64,000 nucleotides of DNA from Streptomyces bicolor (GCF_000719285.1 NZ_JOFS01000002.1:124001-188000); one strand, 5' to 3'. Shown: positions 25,490 through 34,945, counted from the first letter of the stretch. Program-made: numbers and translations. The notes: a model not told the origin generated them from the sequence alone.

Positions 25490-28021
25490 GTGGCCAGTGA
25501 GTTCGGCACGGTCCTGCGGCGGCTGCGCGTCCGGCAGGGGATGACCCAGGACGAGCTGGAGCGGCGTTCCGACGTCAGCGTGAGCACCATCCGCGGCCTG
25601 GAGACCGGCAAGCGGTCCAACCCGCGCATGACGACCGTCCAGTCGCTGGCCGACGCGCTCGGTCTGGGGCCGGAGGACCGCGAGGAGTTAATGCGCGCCG
25701 CTGTTCCCGGCCCGCGGGAACCGGCCCGGGAACAGTCGGCTCTGGAACATCCGGCTCCGGAACATCCGGCTCCGGAACATCCGGCTCCGGAACAGCCGCC
25801 CGCGGAGCAGCAGCCAACCCCTAATCAGCCGCCCCCGGAGCAACCGCCCCCGAAGCAACCGGCCCCGAAGCAACCGGCCCCCGAAAAGCCGCCGTCCCCC
25901 GCCCATGACGCCCTCGCCGACGCGACCGAACAACTCGCGAAGGAGGTGGCTGCCCGCTGGCAGCGCGAGGAGGAACAACGGCAGATCCAGGACCCGTACC
26001 CCCTGCCCGTCCGCTGGAAGGTGGCGGACGACGGACTCATCGACCACTGGACCAACATCCGCCGCCTCCCACCGGGAGCCGCGAACGACCCCCTGGACCT
26101 GAGCGGGCGGCTGGAGCACATCGCGGAGAAGTACCGGGACATCCCCTCCCGACGGCTGGTGGTGCTGGGCCGGTCGGGCTCCGGCAAGACCATCCTGACC
26201 CTGCGCTTCGTCCTCGACCACGTGAAGACGCGCACCCCCGACGAGCCCGTCCCGGTGATCTTCAGCATCGGCGCCTGGGACCCCACCGCCATCACCCTGC
26301 GCGACTGGCTGACCGAACAGCTGGTGCGCGACCACCCCGGTACGGCCGCCCGGGCTCCCGGCAGCGCGAACCTGGCCTCCGCACTGGTCGACTCCGGCGG
26401 CGTCCTCCCGGTACTGGACGGCTTCGACGAGATCGCCGACCGCCTGCGCCGCCCCGCGCTGGAGGCCCTCAACGCCACCACCCTGCCCCTGGTCCTCACC
26501 AGCCGCCCCGGCGAATACGCCGCCGCGGTCAAGGAGACCGACGTACTGACCGCGGCGGCCGCGCTCGAACTCACCGACCTCACCCTCGACGACCTGGCCG
26601 CCTACCTGCCCCGCACCACCCGCAAGCCCGCCCGCGCGAACCCCGCCCAGGGTGCGTGGGACCCCGTACTGGACGAACTGACCGAACGGACTCAGCGGGC
26701 CGAACGGATCGAACGGACCGAACGGACCGAACGGACCGAAGGGAGCGAAGGGAGCGACCCGGGGGAGCAGCCGGCGGACGGGCCCACGTCCCCGCTCGCC
26801 ACGGTCCTCACCACCCCCCTGATGGTGTCGCTCGCCCGCACCATCTACAGCGACACCCCCGACCGTGACCCGGCCGACCTCCTCGACACCCAACGCTTCG
26901 GTACCCCCGAGGAGTTGGAGGACCACCTCCTCGACAACTTCATCCCCACCGTCTACCACCACCACCGCCACCGCCCCCGCCCCCCCAAAGGCCCCCGCGA
27001 CTGCGACCCCGACCGCGCCCGCCACTGGCTCGGCTACCTCGCCGATCACCTGACCCGGCAGAAGACACCCGACCTCGCGTGGTGGCGACTCGGCAACGGA
27101 CCGAGCCGCACGTCCCGCGCGTTCGTCACCGCCCTCGTGACGGGACTCGCCATCGGTCTCATCGACGGCGCCGCGAGTGTCGTCTTCCAAGGCCGGCTCG
27201 CCGGCTCCCTTGTGGACGGGCTCCTCGTCGGGCTCCTCGCCGGGCTCATGTTCGGGCTCGTGCACTGGCTGACGTACACGGCCAAGGGCAAGGACGTCAC
27301 CCCGTCCGCGGTACGCCTGCGGATCCGGGGCAGGCCGGAGGCCACCGCGTGGACGGCCGGCCCCCGCCTGGTGATCGGCACATTCGGCGGGGGGATGTTC
27401 GGGTTCGCGTACGGATTCCTGGTCGGCTTGGTCAAGTCGTACGCCTGGACGGACGACACCTCGGCCATGCTGCGCATCGGGTTCGTCGACGGGCTCGTCT
27501 ACGGCCTGGTCTTCAGCGCCGGCGCCGGCCTGACCTTCTGCCTCCTCGGCCTCCTCGAAACCCCCCTCGACCTCGGCTCCGCCGTCAACCCACGCACCCT
27601 CCTGACCACCAACCGCCGCACCGTGACCACCCAACTGCTCGTCTGGGCACCCACCTTCGGGGTCGTGGTAGGCGTCGGCAGCGGACTGGCGGTCGACCTG
27701 CTGCAAGGACCGCTGGGCCCCCTCACCTGGCCCTCCGGCGCCAGCCTGCTGCTCGGCGTCATCAGCGGCCTGGGCGGTGCCCTCGGCTACGCCCTCACCC
27801 TGACCGCCTGGGGCCAGTGGCTCGTCCTCGCCCGGATCTGGCTGCCGTTGACCGGACGCCTGCCCTGGGCCGTGGTCACGTTCCTGGAGGACGCCTACCA
27901 GCGCGGCGTACTGCGCCAGGCCGGCGCGGTCTACCAGTTCCGGCACGCCCGGCTGCAGCACCATCTCGCCCGGCACCACCGCCGCTCCGGCTTTCACGAC
28001 GATTTCATCGCTCCTCCCTAG
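25490..28021 (+). CDS. HTH-NACHT membrane protein (STAND-type NTPase)
   Basis: An 843-aa protein. Residues 5-65 are an XRE-type HTH (LRVRQGMTQDELERRSDVSVSTIRGLETG). A Pro/Glu repeat region follows (HPAPE units, then KQPAPKQPAPE). The NACHT NTPase domain has Walker A VLGRSGSGKT (near residue 225), Walker B VLPVLDGFDEI (near 305) and sensor LVLTSRPGEY. An Arg-Thr-Glu repeat lies near residues 400-415. From about 540 there are six to eight membrane segments, and the C-terminus is RQAGAVYQFRHARLQHHLARHH. Such NACHT proteins are sensors in bacterial immunity or development; the DNA-binding head plus membrane tail suggests membrane-tethered regulation. GTG 25490 after GAAGGG. Confidence 0.82.
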   Translation: MASEFGTVLRRLRVRQGMTQDELERRSDVSVSTIRGLETGKRSNPRMTTVQSLADALGLGPEDREELMRAAVPGPREPAREQSALEHPAPEHPAPEHPAPEQPPAEQQPTPNQPPPEQPPPKQPAPKQPAPEKPPSPAHDALADATEQLAKEVAARWQREEEQRQIQDPYPLPVRWKVADDGLIDHWTNIRRLPPGAANDPLDLSGRLEHIAEKYRDIPSRRLVVLGRSGSGKTILTLRFVLDHVKTRTPDEPVPVIFSIGAWDPTAITLRDWLTEQLVRDHPGTAARAPGSANLASALVDSGGVLPVLDGFDEIADRLRRPALEALNATTLPLVLTSRPGEYAAAVKETDVLTAAAALELTDLTLDDLAAYLPRTTRKPARANPAQGAWDPVLDELTERTQRAERIERTERTERTEGSEGSDPGEQPADGPTSPLATVLTTPLMVSLARTIYSDTPDRDPADLLDTQRFGTPEELEDHLLDNFIPTVYHHHRHRPRPPKGPRDCDPDRARHWLGYLADHLTRQKTPDLAWWRLGNGPSRTSRAFVTALVTGLAIGLIDGAASVVFQGRLAGSLVDGLLVGLLAGLMFGLVHWLTYTAKGKDVTPSAVRLRIRGRPEATAWTAGPRLVIGTFGGGMFGFAYGFLVGLVKSYAWTDDTSAMLRIGFVDGLVYGLVFSAGAGLTFCLLGLLETPLDLGSAVNPRTLLTTNRRTVTTQLLVWAPTFGVVVGVGSGLAVDLLQGPLGPLTWPSGASLLLGVISGLGGALGYALTLTAWGQWLVLARIWLPLTGRLPWAVVTFLEDAYQRGVLRQAGAVYQFRHARLQHHLARHHRRSGFHDDFIAPP

Positions 28022-28153
28022 CGTCCGAACCACAGCAACACACAAGGAGCAACAGACCAGCGCGTGCCTACGCGTCATCGACGTCTCGACGGACGTCATC
28101 GAGTCGTCGAGCCATCGACGCCATCGGCACCATCGGACCCAGGGGGAACACCC

Positions 28154-28921
28154 ATGCCGTACAAGAACCGACTCCTGCGCCGCGCCAAAACCGTCGCCCT
28201 CACGGCGGCGATGGCGGCCGCCGCCGCCCTCACACCCACCGTCGCGCAGGCCGACGAAGCCCCACGCCACTACTACATCGAGATCGGCGGCACCGGCTCC
28301 GCGCTGCCCGCGCCCCACTGCACCAAGACATACGGCTACGCCAACCAGTACCTGGAGCCGGGCGCCGAGGTCGTCCCGGTCTGCTACCCGGCCAGCGCCG
28401 GCCCCTGGCTCAACGGCCAGAACGCGCCGGACCTGACCGCGCCGAGCTACGACAGCAGCGTCGCGCAGGGCTACCGGAACCTCCTGGCCGCCGCCGAGGA
28501 GACCCACCGCAAGGACCCGGCCGCACGTCTCACGATCGTCGGCTACTCCCAGGGCGCACAGGCCGCCGACGCCGTACTGGAGACGATCGCGAACGGCGGC
28601 ACCGACATCCCGCGCGAGCAGGTCGACGGCAAGCTGTACGCCGACCCGAAGCAGCCCGACACCGGCATGTGGGCGAAGGTCCCCCGGGGCCTGGGCGCCC
28701 TCGGCTTCACCTCCACCGGGCCCGGCCCGAGGGAGTTCCCGGGCATCCCGGTCGCCCGCTTCTGCATCCGCGGTGACCTCGCCTGCGACGCCACGACGCC
28801 CGTGGCCGCCCTCGACTTCTTCCTCACCGACGTCCACCGGCGCTACGCGCTGGACGGAAACGTCATGGCCAAGACCATCGCCCAGGACGGCCTCAACGGC
28901 GTCTACTGGTACGACGCCTGA
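28154..28921 (+). CDS. Secreted PE-PPE-type alpha/beta hydrolase
   Basis: A 255-aa protein with a classical signal peptide (RRAKTVALTAAMAAAAAL, cleavage near AQADEA). The mature enzyme is an alpha/beta hydrolase of the PE-PPE/cutinase-like group: YYIEIGGTGSALPAPHC, the nucleophile elbow TIVGYSQGAQAAD (Ser near residue 133), and an Asp/His pair expected in GDLACDATTPVAALDFFL and downstream. Four Cys could form two disulfides. It is expected to act outside the cell on esters or lipids. The start ATG 28154 follows GGGGGAACACCC. A strong terminator follows. Confidence 0.82.
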   Translation: MPYKNRLLRRAKTVALTAAMAAAAALTPTVAQADEAPRHYYIEIGGTGSALPAPHCTKTYGYANQYLEPGAEVVPVCYPASAGPWLNGQNAPDLTAPSYDSSVAQGYRNLLAAAEETHRKDPAARLTIVGYSQGAQAADAVLETIANGGTDIPREQVDGKLYADPKQPDTGMWAKVPRGLGALGFTSTGPGPREFPGIPVARFCIRGDLACDATTPVAALDFFLTDVHRRYALDGNVMAKTIAQDGLNGVYWYDA

Positions 28922-28937
28922 CCTCACCGTGATCTGA

Positions 28938-28991
28938 GAAAGCCCAGGCCGGACAGTGGCCGTACACGTCCACCTCCCGGCCTGGGCTTTC
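28938..28991. terminator. Terminator between the hydrolase and methyltransferase genes
   Basis: GAAAGCCCAGGCCGG and CCGGCCTGGGCTTTC form a 15-base-pair stem with a 24-base loop, between two convergent genes. Confidence 0.75.
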
Positions 28992-29020
28992 GCCGACCGC
29001 GGCCCCTTTCGTCCCTTTCG

Positions 29021-29902
29021 TCACGCTCCCGGTCGCGCGCAGGCCCGCTCGAGTACTACCGTCCGCATGCCCCCCGGCCCGCTCTCCTCGTGCCTCACCC
29101 GCAGCCCGGCGATGCGGAGTTGCTCCAGCACCCAGGCGTGGGAGAGCCGCAGTTTGCGGTAACTGTGCGCGGTGAGGGCCCAGTCGGCGTCGGCACGGTC
29201 CCGGGTGTGGATCAGGTCGTGCACGACGACCGTGTAGTCGTTGTAGTCGTCCGGGTACTCCAGGAAGCAGGTCATGATCCGGTTCTCGGTGGCCCGCACC
29301 GGGAGGAAGCGGTCGGTGCCGGTGAGCGGGACGGTCAGGTCGCGGTAGCCGAACACGGCCGTCCCGCCGGGCGCGAGCGCGGCGGCGGCATCGGCGAAGA
29401 GGGCGGCCACGTCACCACGCGTCGGCAGATGCGTCAGCGTGTCCCCCAGACATACGACGGCTGCCGCCGACCCCGGCCGCACCAGCTCCCGCAGAGCCGT
29501 CCGCATATCCGCCCGCACGGGCCGCACGCCGGGCAAGTTGACGGCGTGCCCGGCGAGTTCGTCCAGCAACGGCCGACTCAGGTCGACCGCGAGCACCGAG
29601 TCGAAGCCCAGCCCGGCCAGCGCGAGGCTGGCTTGCCCCGGCCCGCACCCCAGATCCACCGCGAGCGCCCCGCCGGCCGGCCCGGCCGCCGACTCCGCGG
29701 TCACACCCCACGCCGAGAGGGAGGCACGCTGCACCGCGGCGAGCGCGTCGAGATCGCCGCCGAGCATCCAGGTGTAGTGCTCGGCGAGGAAGCGGTCGTA
29801 GTGGTGGACGGCCTGGTCCACGGGCAGCTCGGCACCGGTAGTGGCAGTGGCAGTGGCAGTGGTAGCGGTAACTGTGGCGGCAGCGGCGGCGGCGGTCGTC
29901 AT
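29021..29902 (-). CDS. SAM-dependent class I methyltransferase
   Basis: A 293-aa protein. The SAM-binding motif is ALAVDLGCGPGQASLALA (near residues 85-102), followed by VLAVDLSRPLLDEL (acidic loop) and VVCLGDTLTHLPTRGDV. The N-terminus is an Ala/Thr run encoded by simple repeats (TTATATATT); alternative starts inside it cannot be excluded. The catalytic domain is a small-molecule methyltransferase type; the substrate is unknown. It is divergent from an Lrp/AsnC regulator that starts 98 bases away, which may control it. Confidence 0.8.
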   Translation of the reverse strand: MTTAAAAAATVTATTATATATTGAELPVDQAVHHYDRFLAEHYTWMLGGDLDALAAVQRASLSAWGVTAESAAGPAGGALAVDLGCGPGQASLALAGLGFDSVLAVDLSRPLLDELAGHAVNLPGVRPVRADMRTALRELVRPGSAAAVVCLGDTLTHLPTRGDVAALFADAAAALAPGGTAVFGYRDLTVPLTGTDRFLPVRATENRIMTCFLEYPDDYNDYTVVVHDLIHTRDRADADWALTAHSYRKLRLSHAWVLEQLRIAGLRVRHEESGPGGMRTVVLERACARPGA

Positions 29903-30000
29903 GGGGCGGGGCTCCCTTCGGTCCGGAGGACGAGGGAAATCTAGGGCGTGGTACGGAAGTTGAGCGGTCGGCCCGAACTAAATTCGGCGCCCTGGGAAAG

Positions 30001-30477
30001 ATGACGGCCATGGACGACATTGATTCGGCGATCCTCACCCATCTCCAGCGCGATGCACGGCTCACCAACCGCGAACTCGCCCGCAGGACCGGCATCGCAC
30101 CCTCCACCTGCCTGGAACGGGTCCGCGCCCTGCGCGCCCGCGGTGTGATCACCGGCTACCACGCGGCCGTACAGCCACGCCTGCTGGGCCGCTCGCTCCA
30201 GGCGCTGGTCTTCGCCCGCCTGCGCCCGCTCAGCCGGGAGGTGATCTACGACTTCGAGGGCTATCTGACCCAACTCCCGGAGGTCGTCTCGGTCTTCGTG
30301 GTCTCCGGCGACGACGACTTCCTCGTCCATGTGGCCGTCCCGGACATCGAGCACCTGCACGCCTTCCTCATGGACCGCTTCAGCGCCCGCCGCGAGGTGG
30401 TGAGCTTCCGCAGCTCGGTGATCTACCGGCAGTCGGGGACGCGCGTGCTGACGCCGATGGACGGGGAGGCCGACTGA
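30001..30477 (+). CDS. Lrp/AsnC-family transcriptional regulator
   Basis: A 158-aa regulator with an N-terminal winged HTH (MDDIDSAILTHLQRDARLTNRELARRTGIAPSTCLERVRALRARGVI) and the C-terminal RAM ligand-binding domain (ALVFARLRPLSREVI, LPEVVSVFVVSGDDDFLVHVAV). These proteins form octamers and respond to amino acids. ATG 30001 lies directly after GGGAAAG; an ATG at 30010 has more usual spacing. It is transcribed divergently from the methyltransferase, the common arrangement of an Lrp regulator and its target. Confidence 0.87.
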   Translation: MTAMDDIDSAILTHLQRDARLTNRELARRTGIAPSTCLERVRALRARGVITGYHAAVQPRLLGRSLQALVFARLRPLSREVIYDFEGYLTQLPEVVSVFVVSGDDDFLVHVAVPDIEHLHAFLMDRFSARREVVSFRSSVIYRQSGTRVLTPMDGEAD

Positions 30478-30533
30478 GCCCCGGTCCCCTCCGGGCGACC
30501 GACCGGGCGGGCGACCGGGCGACCGACGGTGCC

Positions 30534-30953
30534 TCAGACTCCGTCGAGCAGGGACATGAGGCCGTGGTCCAGTTCCGGTCCGAGGTCCTCTCTCCCCGGT
30601 TCGACGACGGCGTACGACCGTTGCAGAAACCGCCGGAGAGAGGCCGTACCGAACCGCACCGCGGCCATGCCGTGCGGCGCGTGGAACTCCACGACCGTCC
30701 GGGACCGCCCGCACGGCACAACCCGGACGTCCCCGATCCCGGCCGACGACCCGGCGAGCCCCTCCTCCAGCAGCGAGCGGGCGAACGTCCACGTGACCCG
30801 CCGCCCGTCGTCCGAGACATGGGCGGGGAAACCGATGCGCACGGCGAAGGGCTCGTCGGCGGCGTAGCGCAGGGTGGGGCGTATCGGCAGCTGCGGGTGG
30901 CCCGGGGTGACGAGGCGGGCGCGGACGGGCTGTTCGAGGGCGGTGAGGCGCAT
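30534..30953 (-). CDS. SsgA-like sporulation/cell-division protein
   Basis: A 139-aa member of the SsgA-like (SALP) family found only in morphologically complex actinobacteria. Typical features are RPTLRYAADEPFAVRIGF, DDGRRVTWTFARSLLEEGL, GDVRVVPCGRSRTVVEFHAPHGMAAVRF and FLQRSYAVVEPG. SALPs control septum site selection, peptidoglycan remodelling and spore maturation. ATG 30953. Which ssg paralogue it is cannot be settled without alignment. It converges with the Lrp gene 57 bases away. Confidence 0.87.
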   Translation of the reverse strand: MRLTALEQPVRARLVTPGHPQLPIRPTLRYAADEPFAVRIGFPAHVSDDGRRVTWTFARSLLEEGLAGSSAGIGDVRVVPCGRSRTVVEFHAPHGMAAVRFGTASLRRFLQRSYAVVEPGREDLGPELDHGLMSLLDGV

Positions 30954-31208
30954 CGTGATCTTCCCTGCTTTCTCCGGAGTTCTCAGGCTCTGGACTGATC
31001 GGCTCCGGACTGATCGGCTCCGGACTTCGCCGGCGTAGGTGTGGCTGTGCGCCTTCTCGACCGGGCGGCGGCCCCATTGATTACGCCGAACCGGAGCCCG
31101 CTCCCTGTGATCTAACTCACCCGAACCATTTAGTTGAGATTTTAGTCATCTACGCTGACAAACTCGCTCGGCCCCACCAGCCCCGCAGGCAACTGGAGCG
31201 TTCCTGCC

Positions 31209-32933
31209 ATGTCCGACGGTTTCCCCAAGGTGCCCGCCCAGGCGTCACCTCCCGCGTCTGCGACCGCGTCCACCACCGCCTCGTACGCCCGCATCTACGA
31301 GGAACAGCAGCCGCGCCTGGTCGCCTACGCGCGCTCGCTCACCCGCAACAACACCTGGGCCGCCGAGGACCTGGTCGCCGAGGCGCATTTCCGGGTCTGG
31401 CGGCGGCTGTCGGAGGGGCACGAGATCGAGAACGTCCCGGCGTACCTGATGACCACGGTGCGGCATCTGGCGGCGTCGGCCGTGGGCGAGGCGCGCGAGA
31501 CCCCGCACGACCCGAGCTCCGCCGAGCGGACGGACATCGCCGTACACGCGGCGGACTCGGCGGACCCGGCCGAACAGGTCTCCTCCGTCGACCTGTTGGT
31601 GCGCGTGCTGGGCCAACTCCCCGAGCGCTGGGTGCGGGCCCTGTGGCTCGCGGAGGCCGAGGGGCAGCCGCTGGAGACGGTCGGGCAGCGCATCGGCGCC
31701 AAGCAGGGCGCGACGGCCGTACTCCTGCACCGGGCCCGCGAGGGCATGCGCCAGGCCTTCCTGCGCAACCAGACCGGCGCCCCCGACGACCCCGCCTGCG
31801 AGGTCCACTGGGTGCGCATGCCGGCGTACGTGCGCGGCAGCGCGACGCCCCGCCAGTCGGAACGCCTGCTCGCCCATGTGGACGCCTGCGACGACTGCCG
31901 CGGCCGGCTCGCGGTGCTCATGCGCGCCAACGACCGCCTGCCCGCACTGGTCGGCCCGGCTCTGCTGGTCTTCGCCGTCGGCGGCGCGGGCAAGTTCCTG
32001 CTGCCCTTCGCCGCCGGGTCCGCCGCCGCTACGACCGCCCTGAGCGGCCAGCTCGGCAGCGCACTGCACACGGCCCGCCAGGCGGTGACCGGCGGGGGCG
32101 GCGCGAAGGTGCCGACGGCGATCGCGGCGGGGGCGACGGTCGCCGGCGCGGCCCTCGCGATGATGATCGCGCTGGGCGTGAACGACCCTTCTCCTACGCC
32201 GCTTTCACCACGGGTACCGCTCGCGGAGACGCCGGTGGCCGCACGGCCGTCGGAGGGGCCTGTCGCGGCGGCGCAGGCGCCGGAAAGGTCGGGGGGCGTG
32301 GCCGCGGTGGAGGCCCGGGCTGAGCAGGACGGGCAGCGCGGGGTGGATGGCGGGGCTGGTGACGCGGGTGATGGAGGCGGCGGGGACGGAGGTGATGGGG
32401 GCGGCGGTGCGGCTTTGGCTGTCGATGCCGCGGGTTCGGATACGGCGGTGAGCGGGCCGGTGGCTGCGGGTGGGTCGGCCCCTGAGCCGGTGGCGGATGC
32501 GGAAGGGGAGGCGGATGCGGAAACGGATGCGCCTGACGTGAACGAGCCCGCACCACCCGTCGCCGAGCCGGCGCCTGAGCCTCCGGCTGCCGAGCCGCCC
32601 TCGCAGGAGGAGCCGGCGCCGGGAGGTGATGAACCGTCACCGTCCGTGCCTGTGCCTGTGCCGGCCGATCCGGTGGGTGAGCAGCCGGGGGAGCCGGCGC
32701 CGGAGAATCCTGGGTACGAGGAGCCTGGGCAGGAGGAGCCGGGTCAGGTGGAGCCCGGGGCTGAGGCCCCCTCAACTCCCATAGGCCCGGGGCCGGTTGA
32801 GGAGACGCCGGGGACGACCCAGCCCGCACCGGAGCCGGTACCCGCACCTGTCCCCGAGCCCACACCCGCCCCCGACCCCGCACCGGCCCCGCAGCCGGCG
32901 CCGGGAGACCCGGGGAACGACTGCGGCAACTGA
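31209..32933 (+). CDS. ECF-type sigma factor fused to a zinc finger, membrane segments and an acidic Pro-rich tail
   Basis: A 574-aa protein. Residues about 25-85 are sigma region 2 (YARIYEEQQPRLVAYARSLTRNNTWAAEDLVAEAHFRVWRRL), and region 4 is at about 125-180 (QLPERWVRALWLAEAEGQPLETVGQRIGAKQGATAVLLHRAREGMRQAF). A zf-HC2-like site follows (CEVHW, then LLAHVDACDDCRGRLAVL), as in anti-sigma factors, then two hydrophobic segments (ALVGPALLVFAVGGAGKFLLPFAAG and AIAAGATVAGAALAMMIALGV). The last 240 residues are Gly/Ala, Glu and Pro-rich, ending in PAPGDPGNDCGN. A sigma factor and an anti-sigma-like module in one membrane-tethered chain is an unusual design. ATG 31209. Confidence 0.8.
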   Translation: MSDGFPKVPAQASPPASATASTTASYARIYEEQQPRLVAYARSLTRNNTWAAEDLVAEAHFRVWRRLSEGHEIENVPAYLMTTVRHLAASAVGEARETPHDPSSAERTDIAVHAADSADPAEQVSSVDLLVRVLGQLPERWVRALWLAEAEGQPLETVGQRIGAKQGATAVLLHRAREGMRQAFLRNQTGAPDDPACEVHWVRMPAYVRGSATPRQSERLLAHVDACDDCRGRLAVLMRANDRLPALVGPALLVFAVGGAGKFLLPFAAGSAAATTALSGQLGSALHTARQAVTGGGGAKVPTAIAAGATVAGAALAMMIALGVNDPSPTPLSPRVPLAETPVAARPSEGPVAAAQAPERSGGVAAVEARAEQDGQRGVDGGAGDAGDGGGGDGGDGGGGAALAVDAAGSDTAVSGPVAAGGSAPEPVADAEGEADAETDAPDVNEPAPPVAEPAPEPPAAEPPSQEEPAPGGDEPSPSVPVPVPADPVGEQPGEPAPENPGYEEPGQEEPGQVEPGAEAPSTPIGPGPVEETPGTTQPAPEPVPAPVPEPTPAPDPAPAPQPAPGDPGNDCGN

Positions 32934-32940
32934 CCCCAGA

Positions 32941-32969
32941 GGCCGGGCGGAAAATTCACCCGCCCGGCC
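32941..32969 (+). terminator. Terminator after the sigma-fusion gene
   Basis: GGCCGGGCGG and CCGCCCGGCC with a nine-base AT-rich loop, eight bases after the stop of the sigma-fusion gene. Confidence 0.75.
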
Positions 32970-33272
32970 CTGCCCCCACCGCGTGTCCCTGTTGGACACC
33001 GGTGTGACTCACGTCACCGGGATCACGCGAAAAGAAAGCGGATGCTGCGCCTGCGGTGCTGGCATGCTCATGCATGACTACTGGGGAGTAACCACCGTCT
33101 GCGCAGAGCGCCGGAACGGCCGTATCAACACACCTCGAAAAGCCGCGAAGCTGCGAAGCCTCGAAGGCTGACCTCGGCATGCCCCGATACGCCCGTCCGC
33201 GCCGCAGCACGCCTGCTCCCCATCTGTCACCTCATGTAGCGCACCCCCATACACCGCTCCCGAGGAACAAGC
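32970..33272. other. Intergenic region, no gene found
   Basis: About 300 bases between the sigma-fusion gene and the lipoprotein gene. Open frames here are weak and have no ribosome-binding site or recognisable domain. The promoter of the lipoprotein gene is presumably inside, but I cannot place it. Confidence 0.5.
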
Positions 33273-34793
33273 GTGCACAGACCCACCCTGAAGAGACATG
33301 CCTTACTGACGGCAGCCACCATCGCGGCCCTCCTGGCCACCGGCTGCTCCACCAGCCCCCCGGCCACCCCCACCGAACCATCGACCACAAGGGCGGCCGA
33401 GACCCCGGGGGCCGCCGCCGTCCAGGAACAACTCGCCGTCGTGTCGGCCCCGTCCGGTACGGCCACCCCCACCGCGGTGGCCGACGGAGACGAGGGAGCC
33501 ACGGCGAGGAAGTCCTCCCTCAAGGTCGCCTCGTACGACCGAAAGAGCGGACGGGCCGTCATAAAGGCGCCCTCGGTCGCGAACCCCACCACGGCCCCTT
33601 CGCCGACTCCCTCAGCCAGCTCATCAGACGGCCCCTCAGCCGACCCGGCCACGAGCAGCCCAGCAACCGATTCCTCCCCAAGCCCCACGAAGCACCCGTC
33701 GGTGGCCGTCGGTGACATCATCGCCAGCGCTCCCGCCCCCGGTGCCCCCGACGGCGTACTGGCCGAGGTCACGCAGGTGGTGGGCACCACGGCGGACGGC
33801 GACACGACCGTCACCACCGAACCGGCGAAGCTCAACTCCGTGCTCGGCGAGAGCAAGGCCGAGGGCACCGTGCCCGTGGACCCGTCGGCCATGCAGATCG
33901 AGCCGCTCGTCCAGGGAGTGAAGGTCTCCTGGGCCAAGACGGGTGACCTCCGCTTCGGCCCCGAGGGCGCGAAACTCCCGCTCGGCAGCCTGCGTATCGA
34001 CGTGGGCGCGGCGATCGCCACGGCCGAGGGCGCCCCGGCCTCGCCGGCGGCTTCGGCTTCGGTGGAGGGCTTCGTCCAGCTCGCCCCCGAGGTCGCGTTC
34101 TCATACGACGGTGCCGGCGGCACGGGCTCATCACCGGGCGCCGCCTTCCTGGGCCTGTCCGGCGACTGGGCCTCCCGGTGGTCCCTGAAGGGCCGCGCGG
34201 CCGGCTCGACCGGCGGACAGCCGATCCGTATCCCGTTCGCCAAGCTCCACGCCGACCCGGTGATCCAGGTCGGCCCCGTCCCGGTCGTCGTAAACCTTGA
34301 CCTGACCTGCTACATCCAGGTGAACGCGGACGGCCGCGTCACCGTCGACGTCGAACAGGACCTCAAGGGCGACTTCCGCGTCGGCGGCACCTTCTCCTGG
34401 GCCAAGGGCTGGACCCCGGTCAGCGAGTCCGACATGACGGGCGAGCCCCTGAGGGCCCGTGTCACGGCGGCCGGCGACGTCAAGGCGGCCCTGGGCGCCG
34501 AGGCCACCGTGGGCCTTTACGGCACGGTGGGCGTCACCGCCGACCTCGCCCCCTACATCCGCGCCCACGCGAACGCCTCGGCCGAGGGTTCCGCTGACGG
34601 CACCGGAACGGCGACCGGCACCTACGCCCTCTACGGCGGAGTGGACCTGACCGGCTCACTCCAGTTCCAACTGACCATTTTCGGCACGCCCGTACTCCAG
34701 AAGAAGATCCCGCTGGGCGCACTCCACCGCGAGTGGCTGCTGACGGAGGGAGAAGGAACGGTGACGGCGAGCCCCGCGAGGACGACCGGGTAA
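33273..34793 (+). CDS. Secreted lipoprotein, large, unknown function
   Basis: A 506-aa protein with a lipoprotein signal (LLTAATIAALLATGC, lipobox LATGC near residue 24), so it is exported and anchored by lipid on the outside. A Ser/Thr/Pro/Ala-rich linker of about 100 residues follows. The rest is beta-rich with repeated hydrophobic-polar alternation (VKVSWAKTGDLRFGPEGAKL, GTFSWAKGWTPVSESDM, VTAAGDVKAALGAEATVGLYGTVGVTADLAPYIRAHANASAEG). That pattern suggests a beta-barrel-like or sandwich fold. No family recognised. GTG 33273 with GAGGAA upstream. Confidence 0.75.
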   Translation: MHRPTLKRHALLTAATIAALLATGCSTSPPATPTEPSTTRAAETPGAAAVQEQLAVVSAPSGTATPTAVADGDEGATARKSSLKVASYDRKSGRAVIKAPSVANPTTAPSPTPSASSSDGPSADPATSSPATDSSPSPTKHPSVAVGDIIASAPAPGAPDGVLAEVTQVVGTTADGDTTVTTEPAKLNSVLGESKAEGTVPVDPSAMQIEPLVQGVKVSWAKTGDLRFGPEGAKLPLGSLRIDVGAAIATAEGAPASPAASASVEGFVQLAPEVAFSYDGAGGTGSSPGAAFLGLSGDWASRWSLKGRAAGSTGGQPIRIPFAKLHADPVIQVGPVPVVVNLDLTCYIQVNADGRVTVDVEQDLKGDFRVGGTFSWAKGWTPVSESDMTGEPLRARVTAAGDVKAALGAEATVGLYGTVGVTADLAPYIRAHANASAEGSADGTGTATGTYALYGGVDLTGSLQFQLTIFGTPVLQKKIPLGALHREWLLTEGEGTVTASPARTTG

Positions 34794-34838
34794 CCCGAGC
34801 CATGGCCCGCGTTCCGCGTTCCGCGATGCGGACCGCGG

Positions 34839-34945
34839 GCTATGGACTACAGCCGGGGCCTACGGCCTACGGGCTACACGCCGGGGGCTGCGGGCTACGG
34901 GCTACATGCCGGAGGGTACGGGCTACGGGCTACAGCCGGGCAAGG
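34839..34945. repeat. Degenerate tandem repeats of GGGCTACGGGCTACA type
   Basis: Imperfect head-to-tail copies of GGGCTACGGGCTACANGCCGG-like units right after the lipoprotein gene, in non-coding sequence. Units vary by point changes, which suggests old tandem duplication rather than a maintained array. Confidence 0.8.

Noticed and set aside
25688..28927. A 1079-codon open frame on the minus strand across the HTH-NACHT gene
   Set aside because: It mirrors the plus-strand gene in high-G+C DNA, is Gly/Val/Arg/Glu-rich without motifs, and the plus frame has clear HTH and NACHT motifs.
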